Under the pieces are notes generated by a model. That model saw nothing but the letters and a program-made list of their open reading frames with translations. It was not told where the DNA came from and searched no databases. A DNA stretch of 64,000 bases from Lentibacillus sp. Marseille-P4043 (GTDB lineage Bacteria > Bacillota > Bacilli > Bacillales > Amphibacillaceae): the NCBI RefSeq assembly GCF_900258515.1, contig NZ_LT984884.1, positions 2,577,353 through 2,641,352 on the forward strand, written 5' to 3'. Shown here in pieces: positions 17,158 through 26,975 of the stretch. How positions within the stretch are numbered: the first letter of the stretch is position 1; every line of letters starts with the position of its first letter. The translations under genes and the position numbers were made by a program.

Positions 17158-18909
17158 GTGCTTACTGAATTATCCATTCATGATTTTGCAATTATAGATA
17201 AATTATCGATAACCTTTAATGACGGACTCACAGTATTGACTGGAGAAACAGGTGCGGGGAAATCCATCATCATTGATGCAATTCAATTGTTAGCTGGTGG
17301 TCGTGGTTCCGTTGAATTTGTTCGACATGGTACAAAGAAAGCAGAAATTGAAGGGCTATTTAGTATTGATTATAAAAACCATCCGATTTATAAAGCTGGG
17401 CAGCAATATGGAATTGATATTCAAGATGAAATGGTTGTCTTACATCGAACCATAACGGCAAATGGGAAAAGCATTTGTCGGGTAAATGGAAAATTGGTCA
17501 CGCTAGCGATTCTAAAAGAGTTTGGTAAAACCCTTATTGATGTTCACAGTCAACATGAAACACAGGCTTTGCTGGACCCAATCAATCATATTGACTTGCT
17601 TGATTTATATGATCAGAAGGCAATTATAAAATCCAAAGATGAATACTCACGTCTGTTTGACAAACTTCAGACACTTAAGAAACGTTATAATAAATTAAGT
17701 GAAAATGAACAGGAAATAGCGCATCGTCAGGATTTATTGGAATTTCAGATGAATGAACTTGAGCAAGCGGGACTTTCACCGAACGAAGATAAGGAACTGG
17801 AAGAAGAACGAGATAAGTTGGCGAATTTTGAACGCATTTATAAAGGTGTTCAGGACGCATACAATGCATTATACGGCGATCAAAAGGGTATCGAGTGGTT
17901 GAGTATAGCAAGCCAAGCATTACAGGACAATCGTTCATATGACAACTTTATTGCTGAAAAAGCAGAAGAACTGTCTAATCATTATTACATCATTGAAGAA
18001 TTAACATTTGAATTGCGGAATTATAGTGAAACATTACAATATGATCCCCAGCGGTTAAATGAAATTGAAGCGAGACTAACTGAAATTAATCGGTTAAAGA
18101 AAAAATATGGAGCAACCGTTAATGATATTATCGATTACATGGGAAGAATTGAGGAAGAATTAGAGCAACTGACAAATAAGGATTCCCATTTATCAAAACT
18201 TGCCGAGCAGATAAAAGAGACGGAACAAGATACTTATTTAGAGGCGAAACAACTACATGATATCCGCGAAAAAGCTGCTAAATCATTAACAAAGGCCATT
18301 CATCGAGAACTAAAGGGACTATATTTAGAAAAAGCAACATTTTCCATTGCATTTGAATCAAAAAAGGAGACTGATCCAACCACGAAAGAGTCTGTCATTA
18401 AATTACATAAAAATGGTTTTGATTATGTTTACTTTCTCATTTCCACAAATCCGGGAGAGCCTTTAAAAGAGTTGAATAAAGTAGCATCTGGTGGGGAATT
18501 ATCAAGAATCATGCTTGCTCTTAAGAAGATTTTTGCAAAACACCAAGGTGTGACGAGTGTTATTTTTGATGAAGTTGACACAGGTGTAAGTGGCAGGGTT
18601 GCTCAGGCGATAGGAGAGAAGATTTACCATATTTCCACAGAATCGCAGGTTTTATGTATTACTCATTTACCACAGGTTGCGGCTATGGCAGATACACACA
18701 AATTAATCGAGAAACTGGAAAAGAGTAACCGTACATCAACAACCATTTCTGAATTGACCAGTAAGCAAACAATTGAAGAATTAAGTCGCATGATCACTGG
18801 AACGAAATTAACTGATACCGCAAAAGAACATGCAAAAGAAATGCTTGCATTAGCTGCATCCTATAAAGAAAATAAAGCGGATAATTTTACTGAAAAAGCC
18901 AGAAAATAG
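17158..18909 (+). CDS. recN: DNA repair protein RecN
   Basis: An SMC-like ATPase recruited early to double-strand breaks. 583 residues: Walker A GETGAGKSIIIDA, central coiled coils, ABC signature ASGGELSRIMLALKKI and Walker B SVIFDEVDTGVSGRVA. GTG 17158 (MLTELSIHDFAIID) is preferred to GTG 17149 because GCGGGGTG lies 6 bases before it and overlaps the earlier codon. Confidence 0.97.
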   Translation: MLTELSIHDFAIIDKLSITFNDGLTVLTGETGAGKSIIIDAIQLLAGGRGSVEFVRHGTKKAEIEGLFSIDYKNHPIYKAGQQYGIDIQDEMVVLHRTITANGKSICRVNGKLVTLAILKEFGKTLIDVHSQHETQALLDPINHIDLLDLYDQKAIIKSKDEYSRLFDKLQTLKKRYNKLSENEQEIAHRQDLLEFQMNELEQAGLSPNEDKELEEERDKLANFERIYKGVQDAYNALYGDQKGIEWLSIASQALQDNRSYDNFIAEKAEELSNHYYIIEELTFELRNYSETLQYDPQRLNEIEARLTEINRLKKKYGATVNDIIDYMGRIEEELEQLTNKDSHLSKLAEQIKETEQDTYLEAKQLHDIREKAAKSLTKAIHRELKGLYLEKATFSIAFESKKETDPTTKESVIKLHKNGFDYVYFLISTNPGEPLKELNKVASGGELSRIMLALKKIFAKHQGVTSVIFDEVDTGVSGRVAQAIGEKIYHISTESQVLCITHLPQVAAMADTHKLIEKLEKSNRTSTTISELTSKQTIEELSRMITGTKLTDTAKEHAKEMLALAASYKENKADNFTEKARK

Positions 18910-18930
18910 AGTATCTGGCTTTTTTATTTT
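18894..18930 (+). terminator. Terminator after recN
   Basis: Stem AAAGCCAGA / TCTGGCTTT overlapping the recN stop region, followed by TTTATTTT. Confidence 0.8.
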
Positions 18931-18942
18931 GGCTATTTTATA

Positions 18943-19008
18943 AAAAATTGGGACTGCGGTTACTCCCCCCCATCAAAAACACTTGCACAATAGTTATAAA
19001 ATGCAAAG
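18943..19008. repeat. Solo end fragment of the mosaic repeat family
   Basis: The reverse complement of this stretch (GCAAGTGTTTTTGATGGGG, then AACCGCAGTCCCAATTTTT) matches 51193-51232 and 54338-54380, which lie beyond the right ends of clusters R6 and R7. The rest of the recN-spoIVB gap holds only the spoIVB promoter. Confidence 0.65.
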
Positions 19009-19178
19009 AACATTATTGCGACATCCCTCCCGTCCTTTATAAAACGAGTGCTATCCGGGGCAATAATATTGGAGCCTTTATTTTGGATAATCATCACTAA
19101 TGGAACAAACGTATCGGTATGTTGATTATACGACCTTTTTAAAAGGAAATGATACACATATTTTCTTTTCTTTCACTA

Positions 19179-19208
19179 GTTTAAAACAAAGCGCGTTCGG
19201 TCAAATTA
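19179..19208 (+). promoter_or_regulatory. Probable sigma-F/sigma-G promoter of spoIVB
   Basis: GTTTA (19179-19183), 15 bp, then GGTCAAATTA (19199-19208) fit the forespore sigma-F/G consensus (GYATA and GGNNANANT). The ribosome binding site follows 33 bp later. spoIVB is a forespore gene in B. subtilis. Confidence 0.55.
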
Positions 19209-19258
19209 GAAGTACAGAGATAAAATGGTATGGGTTTGGAACGAGGAGAGTGAAATGA

Positions 19259-20542
19259 TTGAAAAACACAAACAAAATTCGCATATTGGTTGGTGTACTG
19301 CTGCTTATAACTTTATTAGCGGTTCCGTTTTTTACACCTGTAAAGCAATACCTTTCCATACCCAATGATATTGTAACCTTTGATAACCAATCTCCAATAG
19401 AGGTTCCAGCATTAGGTGATAACGTTAAAATTGATTCAACTGATGAAAATATGCAAGCAATAGACTCCTCTGTATTTTATACAAAAGAACCTGGAAATAG
19501 TCAGTTAGTTTATGACGTAGCAGGGCTTCCAATTAAAAAAGTTGATGTCTCGGTTCTAGATGACATTAAAGTAGTACCCGGCGGACAATCCATTGGGGTA
19601 CAGCTTCACACATTAGGTGTCCTCGTTGTCGGCCATCATCTTGTAAAAGGCGAAGCTGGTTCCATGTCACCAGGTGAGAAAGCAGACATAAAAGTTGGCG
19701 ATGTGATCCTTAAAATTAATGGAGAGCCAATTAAAGAAATGGCTGATGTAAAACCATATGTTGAAAAAGCTGGTGAAAATCATGATCCGTTGAATGTCAC
19801 AATAAAAAGAGGGAAAGAAACAATAGAAACGACGCTTGATCCGGTAAAAGATGAAAAAGCAAATGAATATCGAATTGGCCTGTATATTAGGGATTCAGCT
19901 GCCGGTATAGGGACAATGACGTTTTATGAACCTAAATCAAAAAAATATGGTGCATTAGGACATGTCATATCTGATATGGATACGCAAAAACCAGTGGAAA
20001 TTCATAATGGATCGATCGTTGGTTCTAATGTGACCTCGATTGAAAAAGGTAATAACGGTACTCCGGGTGAAAAACAAGCTGAGTTTTCTGCTAAAGATGA
20101 CAAGTTAGGTTCAATCACGAAAAATAGCCCATTTGGTATTTTTGGGAAATTAAATGAACCGATTACGAATGATGAATATGATAAACCAATGCCAATTGCT
20201 TTATCCCATCAGGTGAAAGAAGGACCAGCCAAAATTTTGACGGTTATTGATGGTGAGGAAGTGGAGGAATTTGACGTTGAAATCGTGAGTAGTGTTCCAC
20301 AAAAGTACCCAGCGACAAAAGGGATGATTATCCAAATTACGGATAAAGAATTGTTAGAAAAGACCGGTGGAATTGTCCAGGGTATGAGTGGAAGTCCAAT
20401 TATTCAAGATGGTAAAGTGGTCGGAGCAGTAACACATGTGTTTGTCAATGATCCAACATCCGGTTATGGAGTCCATATTGAATGGATGTTACAAGAGGCC
20501 GGAATTAATATTTACAAATCAAAAGAAGAAAAGGCAAGCTAG
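19259..20542 (+). CDS. spoIVB: SpoIVB serine peptidase (S55), sigma-K checkpoint signal
   Basis: SpoIVB is secreted from the forespore and cleaves SpoIVFA, activating pro-sigma-K processing in the mother cell. 427 residues: N-terminal hydrophobic segment ([17 protein letters not shown]), PDZ domain around residues 110-205 ([10 protein letters not shown]...[13 protein letters not shown]) and the S55 peptidase domain with catalytic His in GALGHVISD and Ser in GMSGSPII. The start is TTG 19259, eight bases after GAGGAGAG. It is followed by a terminator and spo0A. Confidence 0.97.
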   Translation: MKNTNKIRILVGVLLLITLLAVPFFTPVKQYLSIPNDIVTFDNQSPIEVPALGDNVKIDSTDENMQAIDSSVFYTKEPGNSQLVYDVAGLPIKKVDVSVLDDIKVVPGGQSIGVQLHTLGVLVVGHHLVKGEAGSMSPGEKADIKVGDVILKINGEPIKEMADVKPYVEKAGENHDPLNVTIKRGKETIETTLDPVKDEKANEYRIGLYIRDSAAGIGTMTFYEPKSKKYGALGHVISDMDTQKPVEIHNGSIVGSNVTSIEKGNNGTPGEKQAEFSAKDDKLGSITKNSPFGIFGKLNEPITNDEYDKPMPIALSHQVKEGPAKILTVIDGEEVEEFDVEIVSSVPQKYPATKGMIIQITDKELLEKTGGIVQGMSGSPIIQDGKVVGAVTHVFVNDPTSGYGVHIEWMLQEAGINIYKSKEEKAS

Positions 20543-20552
20543 CCGTCAGAAT

Positions 20553-20596
20553 GTCTGCCCAAAAGTGTAGATCATACATTTTTGGGCAGTTTATTT
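20553..20596 (+). terminator. Terminator after spoIVB
   Basis: Stem CTGCCCAAAA / TTTTGGGCAG with a 15-nt loop, followed by TTTATTT. Confidence 0.85.
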
Positions 20597-20612
20597 GTGT
20601 TGAAAAATATTT

Positions 20613-20621
20613 TTCGACAAA
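20613..20621 (-). promoter_or_regulatory. Spo0A box upstream of spo0A
   Basis: TTCGACAAA is the reverse complement of TTTGTCGAA, a match to the 0A-box core TGTCGAA. It suggests autoregulation, as in B. subtilis. Confidence 0.65.
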
Positions 20622-20715
20622 CAAATGAAATCAATGTCGGTTTTTATCAAAAAACGAAGTAAAATAAAGCTTAAACGAGTTTTTGCAAAAAAAATTAAAG
20701 TTTTTTTAATAAAAA

Positions 20716-20742
20716 AAGGATATTTAATACTTATGTCGAATA
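20716..20742 (+). promoter_or_regulatory. Sigma-H promoter of spo0A with overlapping 0A box
   Basis: AAGGATAT (20716-20723) and GTCGAATA (20735-20742) fit the sigma-H -35 and -10 elements. TGTCGAA (20734-20740) overlaps the -10 and is itself a 0A-box core. B. subtilis spo0A also has a sigma-H promoter with 0A boxes. Confidence 0.65.
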
Positions 20743-20783
20743 CATTACGTGGAAGCTCGAATGATTAAAGGAGGAACGGTTTA

Positions 20784-21563
20784 GTGGAAAAAATATCAGT
20801 TTGTTTAGTTGACGACAACAGAGAACTTATTCAATTAATGGAAGAGTATTTCGATAACCAGCCGGATATTGAAATAATTGGTACGGCTTTTGATGGCCGA
20901 GATTGTTTGGAGTTACTGGAGGACATCGATCCGGATGTTTTGATATTAGACATCATTATGCCACATGTAGATGGGCTTGCGGTACTTAATTCACTAAAAG
21001 GTATGGAAAGAAGTAAAGATCCACATGTCATTATGCTGACAGCGTTCGGTCAAGAAGAAGTTATGAAAAAAGCAGTGGATTTAGGTGCTTCTTATTTCAT
21101 CTTAAAACCATTCGATCTAGACAACTTAGCTGATCAAATTCGTCAAGTACAGGGAAATATGATTGCACATACGAAAACGAAAAAAGTAAACAAAAAAGAG
21201 CGGAAGAAAAAAGATTTGGAGGCAAGCATTACAAACATAATTCATGAGATAGGGGTTCCAGCACATATTAAAGGGTATATGTACTTACGAGAGGCGATTA
21301 CAATGGTTTATAATGATATAGAGCTGTTAGGATCAATTACCAAAGTATTGTACCCAGATATTGCTAAAAAATATAACACGACAGCCTCTAGGGTGGAGCG
21401 AGCAATTCGTCATGCCATTGAAGTAGCTTGGAGCCGTGGTAATATTGATTCAATTTCAGCCTTATTCGGTTACACGGTGAGTATTTCCAAAGCCAAACCT
21501 ACGAACTCTGAATTTATCGCAATGGTTGCTGACCGCTTACGGTTGGAACATAAGGCAAGTTAA
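20784..21563 (+). CDS. spo0A: Sporulation master response regulator Spo0A
   Basis: The phosphorelay end-point regulator that commits the cell to sporulation. 259 residues: receiver domain with acidic pocket LVDDN, phosphoacceptor Asp in [15 protein letters not shown], Thr in MLTAFGQEE and Lys in ILKPFD; a charged linker; and the C-terminal DNA-binding effector with the recognition region [24 protein letters not shown] start after AAAGGAGG. Confidence 0.98.
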   Translation: MEKISVCLVDDNRELIQLMEEYFDNQPDIEIIGTAFDGRDCLELLEDIDPDVLILDIIMPHVDGLAVLNSLKGMERSKDPHVIMLTAFGQEEVMKKAVDLGASYFILKPFDLDNLADQIRQVQGNMIAHTKTKKVNKKERKKKDLEASITNIIHEIGVPAHIKGYMYLREAITMVYNDIELLGSITKVLYPDIAKKYNTTASRVERAIRHAIEVAWSRGNIDSISALFGYTVSISKAKPTNSEFIAMVADRLRLEHKAS

Positions 21564-21567
21564 CTTA

Positions 21568-21611
21568 TAAAAAAAGGTCAGACTCTCGTGGGGGAGCCTG
21601 ACCTTTTTTTA
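21568..21611. terminator. Bidirectional terminator between spo0A and aspartokinase
   Basis: Stem AAAAAGGTCAG / CTGACCTTTTT, with A and T tracts on both sides serving the convergent genes. It overlaps the end of the aspartokinase gene. Confidence 0.88.
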
Positions 21612-22979
21612 AATTAACACTGTTGTTTTTTCTTCTTGAAAAAATGCAGAATACAATGATTGAACGGCACGGGTTAAGTCCTCTTCTTGAATACCGAACA
21701 TCATGGAAACCTCTGATGATCCTTGGTTGATCATAACCATATTAACATTTGCATCGGTAATGGCTTTTGTAGCTTTTTGGGCAACTCCAATTGTACTTAT
21801 CATTCCTTCACCAACAACCATGACCATGGCCAGATTACGGTGTATTTTAATCGTATCGACATGTAGTTCGTCTTGCAATCGTCTTAGGATAACTTTTTCT
21901 TTTTCTTGGGTTAGTTCACTTTGGCGAATAACGACAGACATATCGTCAATACCAGAAGGTGCGTGCTCAAACGAAATATGTTCATCTTCAAATAGTTGCA
22001 ATAATTTCCGCCCAAATCCTAATTCCCGGTTCATAAGGTATTTGCTGACGTATAAGCTGCAAAATCCAGCATCACCTGCTATTCCGACGACACATTGTTC
22101 ATTAGGCTTCTTTTCTGCAACAACCATTGTTCCGGGTGCGTCAGGGTTGTTTGTGTTTTTGATACATACTGGTATTTTTTCTTTAAAAGCGGGAATTAAT
22201 GCTTCATCGTGAAAAACAGAAAATCCAGCATAGGATAATTCCCGCATTTCTTTATAGGTGATTGTTGAAATTTGTTTAGGTTGGTGGACAATTGCTGGAT
22301 TAACGGCATATACAGAGTCAACATCTGTGAAATTTTCATACAGGGATGCTTTCACACCGGCGGCTACAATGGACCCAGTAATGTCGGATCCGCCTCTAGA
22401 AAAGGTTACTAACTTCTCGTTTTCTGTATAACCGAAGAATCCCGGAATGACGAAAACTCCATCGTTTTCTCGCAATGTATAAAGTTTTGAAAAGCTCTCT
22501 GGCAATACTTGTGCATTTCCAGGCTCATCACTTACCATAATTCCCGCTTCTTTTGGATCGAGAAAAGTGGCTTCAAGATCTAATGATGCTAAATAGTTAC
22601 TTAACACTTTTGCTGAAAAAACTTCCCCTAATGATTTAATCGTATCCATTTTAAGAGTAGATGGTACATTGCTTTTCAATGTCTCGCGGATCGTTTGTTC
22701 CATCTCTTCTACAATTGTTGTTGAAAGCTTCAGTTTATTAACCATTTCTGAAAAACGTTGCATGATAATTGGCACCAGTTCGTCAAAGGGTTGGTTTTTT
22801 TCATGGCGGCTTGCTATTTCAATTAACATGTCGGTTATCTTAAAATCATCTTTATCGCGTTTCCCTGGAGCAGATACCACGATAAATTTTCTGTCCGGAT
22901 CATTACGGATGACCGTTGCTACTTTTTCGATTTGTTCAGCACTAGCAACCGAACTCCCACCGAATTTTGCTACTTTCAT
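21609..22979 (-). CDS. Aspartate kinase (YclM/ThrD-like, two ACT domains)
   Basis: Phosphorylates aspartate, the first step toward diaminopimelate/lysine, threonine and methionine. 456 residues: kinase domain starting MKVAKFGGSSVAS, FSRGGSDITGSIVAAG and FTDVDSVYAVNP, then a regulatory region with two ACT-like domains (AGDAGFCSLYVSKYL and MVVGEGMISTIGVAQ...MINQGSSEVSMMFGI). Start ATG 22979 is six bases from GGGGAG; an ATG two codons earlier abuts that site. It is not an operon with other lysine genes and is not at this place in B. subtilis. Which end product inhibits it cannot be read here. Confidence 0.93.
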   Translation of the reverse strand: MKVAKFGGSSVASAEQIEKVATVIRNDPDRKFIVVSAPGKRDKDDFKITDMLIEIASRHEKNQPFDELVPIIMQRFSEMVNKLKLSTTIVEEMEQTIRETLKSNVPSTLKMDTIKSLGEVFSAKVLSNYLASLDLEATFLDPKEAGIMVSDEPGNAQVLPESFSKLYTLRENDGVFVIPGFFGYTENEKLVTFSRGGSDITGSIVAAGVKASLYENFTDVDSVYAVNPAIVHQPKQISTITYKEMRELSYAGFSVFHDEALIPAFKEKIPVCIKNTNNPDAPGTMVVAEKKPNEQCVVGIAGDAGFCSLYVSKYLMNRELGFGRKLLQLFEDEHISFEHAPSGIDDMSVVIRQSELTQEKEKVILRRLQDELHVDTIKIHRNLAMVMVVGEGMISTIGVAQKATKAITDANVNMVMINQGSSEVSMMFGIQEEDLTRAVQSLYSAFFQEEKTTVLI

Positions 22980-23142
22980 AAACATCTCCCCATTGTTTTA
23001 AGTTTTCTAATAATGTTACAAATAGTATCATATTACAGCCAATTTGTGAACAAAGGGAGAAAGATTTTTTGCAAAACTAGGAAAAGCGAGAACATCTGTT
23101 TAGTGGCGCTGAACTGCCACAGCCTGATTGTCTCGGGAAAAT

Positions 23143-23180
23143 AAAAAAGGATGCCAAATTTATTATTCAAGCATCCTTTA
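23143..23180 (-). terminator. Terminator after yqzF
   Basis: On the minus strand AAAGGATGC / GCATCCTTTTTT with an AT-rich 16-nt loop and a T tract. Confidence 0.75.
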
Positions 23181-23183
23181 CAC

Positions 23184-23417
23184 TTATTTTTTTTTACTTT
23201 TTTTCGGTGCTTGACGCTTTCGATCGCGGTGGACAATAAATCCACCAATAAAAGCTAATCCACCAACAAAAAAGATAAAGCCAATAAAAAATTGCAGGCC
23301 TGTGTGAAGAAAAATAAAATTAAGTTCATTAAATAATGAATCCCGCATAAGTTTTATGCCATATGCTGCGATTAGTCCGGGAATGACTAAAATCATGACG
23401 GCAATAATACGAATCAT
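23184..23417 (-). CDS. yqzF: DUF2627 membrane protein YqzF
   Basis: 77 residues with two transmembrane helices (about 3-22 and 43-62) and a basic C-terminus (HRDRKRQAPKKSKKK). The sequence resembles B. subtilis YqzF, which lies beside bkdR. Function is unknown. It is divergent from bkdR. Confidence 0.8.
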   Translation of the reverse strand: MIRIIAVMILVIPGLIAAYGIKLMRDSLFNELNFIFLHTGLQFFIGFIFFVGGLAFIGGFIVHRDRKRQAPKKSKKK

Positions 23418-23553
23418 ACCTGTTCCCCTTTATTTATCATCATGATTTTAGTATATCAAATGCATGGTAAAATAGGAATAATAACGGAAATTTGCTAAAA
23501 CGTGCAGAATATAATATGATAAATATATGCAAAAAATTGCAAGGTGGGGTATA

Positions 23554-25629
23554 ATGAAACGGGTGCTCATTGTTGGCGCAGGTAAGGGTGGTAGTGCATT
23601 ATTAAAACTTTTATCGGCTACACAACGGATGGAAATGGTTGCTGTTATTGATATAAACAAAGAAGCAAGCGGATTAGCTCTTGCTGAACAATACCAAATT
23701 CCTACCGGTCAAAATTGGAGAGAGTGGATCCATCAAAAAATCGATATTGTCATAGAAGCAACTGGAAATGAGCACGTGCTTGATGAATTATTGGCAACAA
23801 GCAGCGGAAAAACAGTTGTTATTCCTGGTACAATCGCGTACATAATAGCTGAATTAATGGAAGAAAAAGAAACCTTGCTAAACCAAATAAAATTGCAAAT
23901 GCGAAACCAGGAATTAATTTTAAATAATATTCGTGATGGCATGATTGTGGTGGATAACCAAGGCATTGTTCGATTTGTTAATAATAGTACGGAACGCATT
24001 ATGGATGTTTCCAAAGATAGTTTTGAAGGCCAGCTAATTACCGATGTGATCGCGCAGAGTAGATTGCCACAGGTGCTCTCAAGTCGTCGAAAAGAAGTGA
24101 ATCAACGATTAGTGTTGGAAAATGGTAAGCGGGTAATTACAACGAGAATACCAATGATTAATGCAGAAGATCAGTTAATTGGGGCCTTTGCCGTTTTTAA
24201 AGACATTACGGAAGTGCTTGATCTAGCAGAAGCGAATACGGATCTGACGGAAATAAAAACAATGCTTGAAGCAATCATTCAATCTTCAGATGAGGCAATT
24301 AGTGTCGTTGATGAAGATGGGAAAGGCATTATGATTAACCCGGCCTATTCGAGAATAACTGGATTAAAAGAGGCTGAAGTAGTGGGTAAACCGGCGACTG
24401 TAGATATTTCAGAGGGCGAAAGCATGCACATGAAAGTATTGAAAACCCGTCGCCCAGTACGTGGGGTGCGAATGAAAGTTGGTCCCGCAAAACGAGATGT
24501 GTTAGTTAATGTTGCTCCGATAATCGTGGAAGGCAAAATAAAGGGGAGTGTCGGTGTTCTTCACGATGTTTCCGAAATTAAAACATTAACAAGTGAACTA
24601 AAGCGGGCCAGACAGATTATTCGTAATTTGGAAGCGAAATATACGTTTGATGACATCATTGGAACATCATCTGAAATGAAATTAGCACTGGAACAAGCGA
24701 AAGTAGGTGCGAGGACCCCTGCAACTGTGCTATTAAGAGGCGAATCTGGGACAGGCAAGGAATTATTTGCCCATGCGATTCATAATGAAAGTGACCGGAA
24801 GCATAATAAGTTTATCCGTGTTAATTGTGCGGCTATAGCGGAATCCATTCTAGAAAGTGAATTGTTCGGGTATGAGGAAGGCGCGTTTTCAGGTGCCAAA
24901 CGTGGCGGAAAAAGAGGGATATTTGAAGAAGCGAATATGGGTAGTATTTTCCTTGATGAAATCGGTGAGCTTTCTTTGAATATGCAAGCCAAATTGCTTC
25001 GGGTACTGCAGGAAAGTGAAATTGTGCGTGTTGGTGGAACGGATCCGATTACCATTAATGTTCGAATCATTACCGCGACAAACAGTAATCTGGAAAAGGC
25101 AATCATGAAAAAGTCCTTTCGGGAAGATCTTTATTACCGTTTAAACCGATTACCGATTTATATTCCGTCTTTACGTGAAAGAATTCCGGATTTGTCCCCT
25201 TTAATAGATCGTATTATTGATAAAACAAATCAGGATTATGGTAGAAATGTCCGTTCCATTTCTGAACCCGCATTAAAAAAGTTAGCAACCTATCAATGGC
25301 CTGGAAATGTTCGGGAATTGGAGAATGTAATTGGACGAGCAATGATTTATATGGATATGAATGAGGAAGTCATCCAAAAAGAGCATATTCCTAGGTTGAC
25401 AACTGGTCAAGTAAATCCAGATAATCATGCTGCTGCTAGTAACCAATCAGGACTAACATTGCAACAATCGTTGGATCAATATGAAAAACAGGTTATCGCT
25501 GATGCCTATAAACGAAACAACTATAACAAAACAAAAACAGCGAAAGAGCTCCAGGTATCCATACGTAATCTCTATTACAAGATGAACAAATATCAGATTG
25601 AAAAAAATAGCACGCAAGATTCTTCATAA
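23554..25629 (+). CDS. bkdR: Sigma-54-dependent activator of branched-chain amino acid catabolism
   Basis: 691 residues, the length of B. subtilis BkdR. Domains in order: N-terminal Rossmann-like part (VLIVGAGKGGSALL), two PAS domains (about residues 110-220 and 230-340), sigma-54-interacting AAA+ domain (about 365-600) with Walker A GESGTGKE and the sigma-54 contact loop GAFSGAK, and a C-terminal Fis-type helix-turn-helix (TAKELQVSIRNLYYKMNKY). The start is ATG 23554 after AAGGTGGGG. It lies directly upstream of the -24/-12 promoter at 25690. Confidence 0.96.
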   Translation: MKRVLIVGAGKGGSALLKLLSATQRMEMVAVIDINKEASGLALAEQYQIPTGQNWREWIHQKIDIVIEATGNEHVLDELLATSSGKTVVIPGTIAYIIAELMEEKETLLNQIKLQMRNQELILNNIRDGMIVVDNQGIVRFVNNSTERIMDVSKDSFEGQLITDVIAQSRLPQVLSSRRKEVNQRLVLENGKRVITTRIPMINAEDQLIGAFAVFKDITEVLDLAEANTDLTEIKTMLEAIIQSSDEAISVVDEDGKGIMINPAYSRITGLKEAEVVGKPATVDISEGESMHMKVLKTRRPVRGVRMKVGPAKRDVLVNVAPIIVEGKIKGSVGVLHDVSEIKTLTSELKRARQIIRNLEAKYTFDDIIGTSSEMKLALEQAKVGARTPATVLLRGESGTGKELFAHAIHNESDRKHNKFIRVNCAAIAESILESELFGYEEGAFSGAKRGGKRGIFEEANMGSIFLDEIGELSLNMQAKLLRVLQESEIVRVGGTDPITINVRIITATNSNLEKAIMKKSFREDLYYRLNRLPIYIPSLRERIPDLSPLIDRIIDKTNQDYGRNVRSISEPALKKLATYQWPGNVRELENVIGRAMIYMDMNEEVIQKEHIPRLTTGQVNPDNHAAASNQSGLTLQQSLDQYEKQVIADAYKRNNYNKTKTAKELQVSIRNLYYKMNKYQIEKNSTQDSS

Positions 25630-25665
25630 GTGCAAAAAGTTGCATGGTTATAAACCGCTAAAATA

Positions 25666-25678
25666 AAGCGCTTTCAAT
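25666..25678. promoter_or_regulatory. cre-like palindrome in the bkd promoter region
   Basis: AAAGCGCTTTCAA contains the symmetric AAAGCGCTTT; on the minus strand TTGAAAGCGCTTTAT approaches the CcpA cre consensus. It lies 11 bp upstream of the -24 element. It could instead be part of a BkdR site. Confidence 0.4.
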
Positions 25679-25688
25679 TAAAATAGAC

Positions 25689-25706
25689 TTGGCACGATTC
25701 TTGCAA
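25689..25706 (+). promoter_or_regulatory. Sigma-54 (-24/-12) promoter of the bkd operon
   Basis: TTGGCACGATTCTTGCAA contains TGGCAC-N5-TTGCA, a full match to the SigL consensus. It is 160 bp before bcd and immediately downstream of its expected activator, bkdR. Confidence 0.95.
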
Positions 25707-25865
25707 TAGTTAGAATGGGTGTGTTTCGGCGGGAAATCATCCAATTATTCGCACCATTAATAGAACAAGTAGAAGAGGCAAACCCGTCATAAACCTTGCA
25801 TCAATATGACAACAGTTGCGGAAGCGCAGTAGATCAGGGTTAAAACATTTTAGGAGGAAATACAA

Positions 25866-26960
25866 ATGGAAATATTTTCAAACATGGAACAATACGATTA
25901 TGAACAATTGGTTTTTTGTCAAGATAAAAATTCGGGCTTAAAAGCAATTATTGCTATTCATGATACGACGCTTGGACCTGCATTAGGTGGGACAAGAATG
26001 TGGACATACAATTCAGAGGAAGAAGCGATTGAAGATGCTCTCCGCTTGGCTAAAGGGATGACATATAAAAACGCTGCAGCTGGATTAAACCTTGGTGGTG
26101 GGAAAACGGTTATTATTGGTGACCCTAAAAAAGATAAAAATCCAGAAATGTTTCGTGCGTTTGGTCGCTATATTCAAAGCTTAAATGGCCGGTATATAAC
26201 TGCAGAGGATGTTGGAACTTCTGTTGAGGATATGGACACAATCCATATGGAGACAGATTTCGTAACTGGTATCTCACCAGAATTCGGTTCATCTGGAAAT
26301 CCATCACCAGTTACCGCTTACGGAGTTTACAAAGGTATGAAAGCTGCGGCTATGGAGGCTTTTGGTTCTGATTCATTGGAAGGGAAAACGGTTGCCGTAC
26401 AGGGTGTAGGAAATGTTGCATTTACTGTATGCGATTACCTTCATAAAGAAGGGGCAAACTTGATTGTTACCGACATTAACAAGGATGCGGTTAATCGGGC
26501 AGTCGAAGCATTTGGAGCAAAAGCAGTAGGTCCTGATGACATTTACAGTGTTGATTGTGACATTTATGCCCCATGTGCGCTCGGTGCAACGGTAAATGAC
26601 GAAACCATTCCACAATTAAAAGCTAAAGTTATTGCTGGTTCAGCCAACAACCAATTGAAAACATCTGAACATGGCGATATTATTCATGAAAAAGGAATTG
26701 TCTATGCGCCAGATTACGTCATTAATTCAGGTGGTGTTATCAATGTGGCTGACGAACTTAACGGTTACAACCAAGATCGGGCAATGAGAAAAGTAGAGAC
26801 AATTTACGATAGCTTAATGAAAGTATTCGAAATATCAAAACGTGATAACATTCCTTCGTATGTTGCTGCTGATCGTATGGCAGAAGAACGTATTGCGTCT
26901 GTAAGTAAATCACGTAGTCAATTTTTGTTAAACGGCCATCATACATTAAGCAGACGGTAA
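25866..26960 (+). CDS. bcd: Leucine dehydrogenase
   Basis: NAD-dependent oxidative deamination of leucine, valine and isoleucine to 2-oxo acids. 364 residues with the substrate/catalytic segment [40 protein letters not shown] and the Rossmann motif [17 protein letters not shown] after TAGGAGG. First gene of the operon here; in B. subtilis ptb precedes it. Its products feed the 2-oxoacid dehydrogenase encoded downstream. Confidence 0.96.
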   Translation: MEIFSNMEQYDYEQLVFCQDKNSGLKAIIAIHDTTLGPALGGTRMWTYNSEEEAIEDALRLAKGMTYKNAAAGLNLGGGKTVIIGDPKKDKNPEMFRAFGRYIQSLNGRYITAEDVGTSVEDMDTIHMETDFVTGISPEFGSSGNPSPVTAYGVYKGMKAAAMEAFGSDSLEGKTVAVQGVGNVAFTVCDYLHKEGANLIVTDINKDAVNRAVEAFGAKAVGPDDIYSVDCDIYAPCALGATVNDETIPQLKAKVIAGSANNQLKTSEHGDIIHEKGIVYAPDYVINSGGVINVADELNGYNQDRAMRKVETIYDSLMKVFEISKRDNIPSYVAADRMAEERIASVSKSRSQFLLNGHHTLSRR

Positions 26961-26975
26961 TGGAGGTCAGCCAAT

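Noticed and set aside
22986-23183. Lysine riboswitch or T-box upstream of aspartokinase
   Set aside because: Only about 200 bp separate the divergent features; I see neither the lysine-riboswitch core nor a T-box sequence, and the one clear hairpin is the yqzF terminator.
23033-23248. 71-codon minus-strand frame downstream of yqzF
   Set aside because: It overlaps the yqzF end and terminator and has no plausible start signal.
25707-25865. Remnant of ptb before bcd
   Set aside because: Translations of the gap show nothing resembling phosphotransbutyrylase; only a 25-codon frame is present.
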